From Streptomyces sp. B21-105 (GTDB lineage: Bacteria; Actinomycetota; Actinomycetes; Streptomycetales; Streptomycetaceae): 64,000 nucleotides of DNA. The stretch spans positions 372,001 to 436,000 of the forward strand of contig NZ_JARUMJ010000001.1 of assembly GCF_036898465.1 (NCBI RefSeq), written 5' to 3'. Shown here one piece after another: positions 60,241 through 64,000 of the stretch (positions within the stretch are counted from its first letter, which is position 1; each line of letters begins with the position of its first letter). The position numbers and the translations under genes were made by a program. The notes beneath the pieces are model-generated. The model was given only the letters and a program-made list of their open reading frames with translations. It was not told the DNA's origin and ran no database searches.

Positions 60241-61197
60241 TCACTCGCCCCGGGTGAAGGTGCGCCGGTACTCGCTCGGCGTGGTGCCGAGGATCTGCTG
60301 GAAGTGCGTCCGCAGGTTCGCGCCGGTGCCGAGCCCGACGTCGTTCGCGATCTGCTCGACGCCGCGCTCGGAGCGCTCGAGCAGCTCGCGGGCGGCGTCG
60401 ATACGGGCGCGCATGATCCACTGCATGGGCGTGTATCCGGTGTCCTCGACGAAGCGCCGCGAGAAGGTGCGCTCGGAGACCGCCGCGTGCCGGGCCATCG
60501 CCGCCAGGGTCAGGGGTTCGTCCAGCCGGTGCAGGGCCCACTCGCGGGTGGCGGCGAACCGCTCCCCCAGCGGCTCCGGCACGCTGCGCGGCACGTACTG
60601 CGCCTGGCCGCCGCTGCGGTAGGGGGCCGCGACCAGGCGGCGGGCCGCGTGGTTGGCGGCGGCCACCCCGAGGTCGCGGCGCAGGACGTGCAGGCAGAGG
60701 TCGATGCCGGAGGCGGCGCCGGCCGAGGTGAGCACACTGCCCTCGTCGACGAAGAGGACGTTCTCGTCGACCCGGACCCGCGGGTGCCTCGCCGCGAGGG
60801 CCCGGGCGTAGTGCCAGTGCGTCGTGGCGCGCCGGCCGTCGAGCAGGCCGGTGGCGGCGAGCGCGAAGGCGCCGGTGGAGATGGCGGCGAGCCGGGCGCC
60901 CCGGGCATGGGCGGCGATCAGGGCGCGCACGACGGCCTGCGGCGGGTCCTCGCGGTCCGGAAAGCGGTAGCCGGGGAGGAAGACGACGTCGGCCCACTGC
61001 AGCGCCTCCAGGCCGTGGGCGACGTGGTACGACAGTCCGTCGCCGCCGCTCACCGGGCCGGGCGCGGCGCCGCAGACCCGGACCTCGTACGGCATGCTCG
61101 CGCGGGTCGTGAACACCTGCGCCGGGATGCCGACGTCGAGGGGCTTCGCTCCGTCGAGCACGAGGACGGCGACGCGCCGGAGGCGGGAGGACGACAT
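60241..61197 (-). CDS. GlxA/FtrA-type AraC-family regulator
   Basis: A 318-residue regulator with an N-terminal DJ-1/PfpI domain (VAVLVLDGAKPLDVGIPAQV, LAAISTGAFALAATGLLDGR, ATTHWHYARAL) and a C-terminal AraC DNA-binding domain (LAAMARHAAVSERTFSRRF; EQIANDVGLGTGANLRTHFQ). The start at ATG 61197 is chosen over an upstream in-frame codon lacking a ribosome site. It might regulate the gap gene 130 bases downstream, but that is only positional. It resembles the regulator at 14982. Confidence 0.9.
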   Translation of the reverse strand: MSSSRLRRVAVLVLDGAKPLDVGIPAQVFTTRASMPYEVRVCGAAPGPVSGGDGLSYHVAHGLEALQWADVVFLPGYRFPDREDPPQAVVRALIAAHARGARLAAISTGAFALAATGLLDGRRATTHWHYARALAARHPRVRVDENVLFVDEGSVLTSAGAASGIDLCLHVLRRDLGVAAANHAARRLVAAPYRSGGQAQYVPRSVPEPLGERFAATREWALHRLDEPLTLAAMARHAAVSERTFSRRFVEDTGYTPMQWIMRARIDAARELLERSERGVEQIANDVGLGTGANLRTHFQQILGTTPSEYRRTFTRGE

Positions 61198-61418
61198 TCG
61201 GCCCAGGGTACGGGGCGGGCGCACGCGCGCGTCCGTCGCGCCGCCCGGGGTGTCGGACGGCCTCACGGGGCGTCGCGGGGGTGTCACGGCGGGCGTCGCG
61301 GTGGGCGTCGCGGTGGGCTCCGCGGTGGGGCGAGCGGTGGCGGACCGGGGGGGGTGAACACGCTCACGGCCGTGCGCGTATGCCTCTTTGACGGTTCGTG
61401 GAAAGGCGCGGTGCTCAC

Positions 61419-62267
61419 GTGACAGTTCATTCTCCCCACTCCGGTCACCGCAGGCGTCAGAACCGGACCCCGCTGATCGTCGGCGCGGCGGCCGGCGTCC
61501 TCGCGGTCACGCTGGCGGCCCAGGTCGCCCTCGCGGGCGGAGAGCAGGGGACGGCGACCGGTGGGGCGGGCGCCCACGTCCTCGCCGTTCCGCGGGCCGC
61601 GGGCGAGGTGCGGCTGACGGCGACCCGGCGGGTCACCGGCGTCCTCGACGGTGCGCGGACCCGGTTCACCGGGGCGGGCGCGCTGGGCGGCGGGGGTCGA
61701 CAGGCGGGCCGGGCACCGCTGTTCGAACTGGCGGACGGCGCCGTCCTGAAGAACGTCATCCTGGGCGCTCCCGCCGCCGACGGTGTCCGCTGCCTGGGCA
61801 GCTGCACCCTGGAGAACGTGTTCTGGGAGGACGTCGGCGAGGGCGCGGCCGCCTTCCTCGGCAGGTCCGCGGACGCCGTGTACACCGTCAGCGGCGGCGG
61901 TGCCGCGGACGCGGCGGGCACGGTGTTCCGGTTCGACGGGGCGGGCACGTTGACCGTGCGCGACTTCGCCGTGGCCGGCTTCGGGGAACTGGTGCGCTCC
62001 TGCGGCGACTGCGGTGAGCGGTTCCGGCGGGACGTGGTGCTGGAGAACGTCACGGCCACCGCCCCCGGCGGCCAACTCGTGGGCATCAACAGCGACTTCG
62101 GTGACACCGCCCGGCTGAGCGGCGTCACCGTGGTCGGCGACCCGGGCCGGGACGTCGTGCCCTGCCAGAAGTTCGCGGGGGCGACCGGCGGCGAGCCGGT
62201 GAGGCTCGGTGCCGGGCCCGACGGGGTGAACTGCCTCTTCGAGGAGTCCGACGTCACCTTCCGGTGA
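61419..62267 (+). CDS. secreted pectate lyase, family PL3
   Basis: The product (282 aa) has a basic N-terminus, a signal/anchor helix (LIVGAAAGVLAVTLAAQVAL) and a parallel beta-helix lyase domain. Diagnostic PL3 segments are FELADGAVLKNVILGAPAAD, RCLGSCTLENVFWEDVGEGA, and the later RDVVLENVTATAPGGQLVGI. It cleaves polygalacturonate by beta-elimination outside the cell. The start is uncertain: GTG 61419 (VTVHSPHS) has AAAGG twelve bases upstream, GTG 61398 would add seven residues. Short GGCGTCGCGGTG repeats precede it (61285-61330). Confidence 0.85.
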   Translation: MTVHSPHSGHRRRQNRTPLIVGAAAGVLAVTLAAQVALAGGEQGTATGGAGAHVLAVPRAAGEVRLTATRRVTGVLDGARTRFTGAGALGGGGRQAGRAPLFELADGAVLKNVILGAPAADGVRCLGSCTLENVFWEDVGEGAAAFLGRSADAVYTVSGGGAADAAGTVFRFDGAGTLTVRDFAVAGFGELVRSCGDCGERFRRDVVLENVTATAPGGQLVGINSDFGDTARLSGVTVVGDPGRDVVPCQKFAGATGGEPVRLGAGPDGVNCLFEESDVTFR

Positions 62268-62304
62268 GCACGCGGTCACGGCCCGCCGGACACCCGGACA
62301 CCCC

Positions 62305-62376
62305 GTCACCGGGTCACCGGGTCACCGGGTCACCGGGTCACCGGGTCACCGGGTCACCGGGTCACCGGGTCACCGC
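62305..62376. repeat. nine 8-bp tandem repeats
   Basis: GTCACCGG is repeated eight times without change from 62305, the ninth copy ending GC. The TCA that is the stop of the leftward sigma-factor gene (62370-62372) lies in the last copy. It sits between that gene and the convergent pectate lyase gene. Confidence 0.95.
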
Positions 62377-64000
62377 TTGGCGCCGAAGTTCTGCGTCCAC
62401 CACGGGCCGCCGGCGCCGTCGTGGATGCCCACGCCGATGTTCTTGAAGTCGCAGTTGAGGATGTTGGCGCGGTGGCCGGGACTGTTCATCCAGGACGTCA
62501 TCACCGACTCGGCCGTCTGCTGCCCCATGGCGATGTTCTCGCCGTAGGTGGACCAGCGGTAGCCGGCGGCCGTGATGCGCACGCCGGGGTCGGCGCCGTC
62601 GGGGTTGGTGTGGTCGAAGAAGTCGCGGGCGGCCATGTCGTCGGAGTGCCCCTGGGCGGACTTGCGCAGCAGCGGGTCGCCCGTGAGGGGACCGCAGCCC
62701 GCGGCCGCCCGTTCCTTGTTGACCAGGGCGATCACCTGACTCTCGCGGTCGGACGGCCCCGACTGCGGGAGTGGCGCCTTCGAGGCGGACCGCCGCGCGC
62801 CGGCGGCCGGCTTCGCCGGCGTCTTGGCCGGGGCGCTGCGGGAGGCCCTGGCGCTCGGCGAGGTGCTCGCGGTCGGTGACTTCGACGCCGACGGCGAGGC
62901 CGAGACCGACGGGGACGGCGAAGGCGACGCACTCGCGGCGCCGGCGTCCGGGGAGGGCCGGTCGGCGGCGAGGGCGTCGTTCGCGGGCTGCACCGCGGTG
63001 CTCTCCCCCGACCCCGGGTCCGTTTGCGCCCCGAAGTAGTAGAGCCCGCCGCCCGCCACGCACGCGGCCACCACCGCTCCGCCGACCACGCGCCGCCGTG
63101 TGCGCCGGCGGCGGCGAGCCGCCGTGCGGGAGACGGTGCGATCCCCGGCGCGGCGCCCCGTCCGCGTGATCACGGTGGGGTCCCCGTCCCCGTCCCCGCC
63201 CCCGTTCGCGGACGGGGAGGTGGCCGAGACGGCCAGGGCGACGGTGTCGGCGGCGCCGGGCGTCCTCGCCAGGAGCGCGGACGACACCGCGACCAGCGCC
63301 AGCCCGGCCAGCAGGCCCTCCGCGGGCAGCAGTCCGCTCCACAGGCCCGAGCACCGGGCGCAGCCGCGGGCGTGGCGGGCTATGCGCTTGCGCCACAGCG
63401 CCGAGGGCCGGCCGTCGAAGCCCGCGAGCGCGTCCCGCAGCTCCGGGCACGGCGGCTGCGCGTCCAGCGCCCGCACCACGACCCGTGCCGCCTCCAGCTG
63501 CGCCTTCATCCGCTGCACGCGCACGGCCGTGTGCTGCGGTGTCAGTGTCAGGGCGTCGGCGATCTCGGCGCGGGTCAGCTCGCCCGCGCACTCCAGCCAC
63601 CACAGGGACAGCAGGCCGCGGTCGTCGGGCTCCAGCCAGCGTGTGGCGCGCGCGGTCTCCTGCCGCTGGCCGGACAACTGCAGCTGGACGATGGTCAGGT
63701 CCACGAAGTCGGCGCCCGGATCGGCCACCTCGTCGGCCTCCTCCATGCCGCCCTGCGCGGGCTGGAGACGGTTGAAGTGCGCGCGGACCTGGTTCATCGC
63801 GATGGCCACCAGCCAGGAGCGGAAGCTCTCGGGCGACCTGAGCGTGCTCAGCGAGTCGAGGGCGCGCAGCATGGTGTCCTGCACGACGTCGTCCACGTCC
63901 ACCGACCCGTTCAACGCCCGGCCCACGATGTTGTAGACCAGCGGGAGGTAGGCGCCGACGAGCGCGTCCTGAGCCGCCTGGTCGCCCGCCCGGGCGGCCC
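62370..64000 (-). CDS. ECF-type sigma factor fused to zinc motif, membrane helix and CAP domain, 5' end outside the window
   Basis: The visible 540 or so residues begin inside sigma region 2 (LPLVYNIVGRALNGSVDVDD then VVQDTMLRALDSL; the frame is open to the window edge). Region 4 follows (ELTRAEIADALTLTPQHTAV), then a ZAS-like HARGCARC motif (His-x3-Cys-x2-Cys) as in zinc-binding anti-sigma factors. Next are a hydrophobic stretch, an Arg-rich patch, a clear membrane helix (VVGGAVVAACVAGGGLYYF) and a long Ser/Pro/Ala linker. A C-terminal CAP/SCP domain closes it, with HSDDMAARDFFDHTNPDG, YGENIAMGQ and SPGHRANIL. So sigma factor, regulator, anchor and an extracellular domain appear in one chain. 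Topology of the first hydrophobic stretch is uncertain. Confidence 0.85.
   Translation of the reverse strand, partial: AARAGDQAAQDALVGAYLPLVYNIVGRALNGSVDVDDVVQDTMLRALDSLSTLRSPESFRSWLVAIAMNQVRAHFNRLQPAQGGMEEADEVADPGADFVDLTIVQLQLSGQRQETARATRWLEPDDRGLLSLWWLECAGELTRAEIADALTLTPQHTAVRVQRMKAQLEAARVVVRALDAQPPCPELRDALAGFDGRPSALWRKRIARHARGCARCSGLWSGLLPAEGLLAGLALVAVSSALLARTPGAADTVALAVSATSPSANGGGDGDGDPTVITRTGRRAGDRTVSRTAARRRRRTRRRVVGGAVVAACVAGGGLYYFGAQTDPGSGESTAVQPANDALAADRPSPDAGAASASPSPSPSVSASPSASKSPTASTSPSARASRSAPAKTPAKPAAGARRSASKAPLPQSGPSDRESQVIALVNKERAAAGCGPLTGDPLLRKSAQGHSDDMAARDFFDHTNPDGADPGVRITAAGYRWSTYGENIAMGQQTAESVMTSWMNSPGHRANILNCDFKNIGVGIHDGAGGPWWTQNFGAKR

Noticed and set aside
59112..61197. 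gap and the AraC/GlxA gene as one operon
   Set aside because: They are 130 bases apart on the same strand with no overlap or shared signal, so co-transcription is only possible, not supported.

Overview
The window is chromosomal DNA of a high-GC actinomycete, almost certainly a Streptomyces. The evidence is very high G+C codon use with many GTG starts and 4-bp ATGA/GTGA gene overlaps, an isorenieratene-type carotenoid (crt) cluster, secreted carbohydrate-active enzymes with ricin-type lectin domains, a SpoIIE-type phosphatase, a mycothiol-dependent formaldehyde dehydrogenase, and almost no TTA codons. No phage, CRISPR array, tRNA or rRNA was seen.

Layout. Bases 1-7367 hold the carotenoid locus: crtT (cut by the left edge and apparently frameshifted) and crtY read left; crtE-crtI-crtB and a Rieske protein read right from a shared divergent region with repeats and a perfect palindrome. 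Bases 7479-11144 carry a small unknown protein, an orphan Tat-exported solute-binding protein and a NarL-type two-component pair whose kinase contains a TTA codon. Bases 11836-19877 hold two large secreted glycoside hydrolases (a sialidase-fold enzyme with a ricin domain, and a GH78 rhamnosidase with an almost identical internal duplication) around a divergent oxidoreductase/AraC-type regulator pair. A methyltransferase and a GAF-SpoIIE phosphatase follow. Bases 22918-23620 are a scar made of a frameshifted lectin-domain remnant and a decapitated regulator remnant, then nadE. Bases 24776-29506 are a sulfur-scavenging unit: a flavin desulfurisation-type enzyme, a short leader peptide and an aliphatic sulfonate ABC transporter.

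The most unusual part is the leftward five-gene operon 37194-29524: trypsin-like protease with a C-terminal NTPase-like region, PknG-like kinase with zinc fingers, von Willebrand A protein, GlnX-like four-helix membrane protein and solute-binding lipoprotein. It looks like an expanded version of the mycobacterial GlnH-GlnX-PknG nutrient-sensing pathway, and its first gene carries a TTA codon, so it may depend on bldA.

Bases 37306-45285 contain envelope genes (Rieske/DUF2231, small hydrophobic protein, DUF3618, holin-like, excalibur, BrkB), an internally deleted IS110 transposase and the mscR/metallo-hydrolase pair. Bases 45497-48686 are a xylose-type ABC transporter. Bases 48933-61197 are a mixed metabolic and regulatory region (esterase, RidA, giant LuxR-STAND regulator, small stress-type proteins, second GAPDH, AraC/GlxA regulator). 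The right end holds a PL3 pectate lyase and a sigma factor fused to a zinc-binding anti-sigma-like motif, membrane segment(s) and a CAP domain; it runs off the window.

Taken together the catabolic genes (GH78, sialidase-fold arabinanase-like enzyme, PL3, xylose uptake) point to use of plant cell-wall pectin and hemicellulose. Short perfect tandem repeats of 8 to 19 bp sit at many gene borders and are a striking trait of this stretch.
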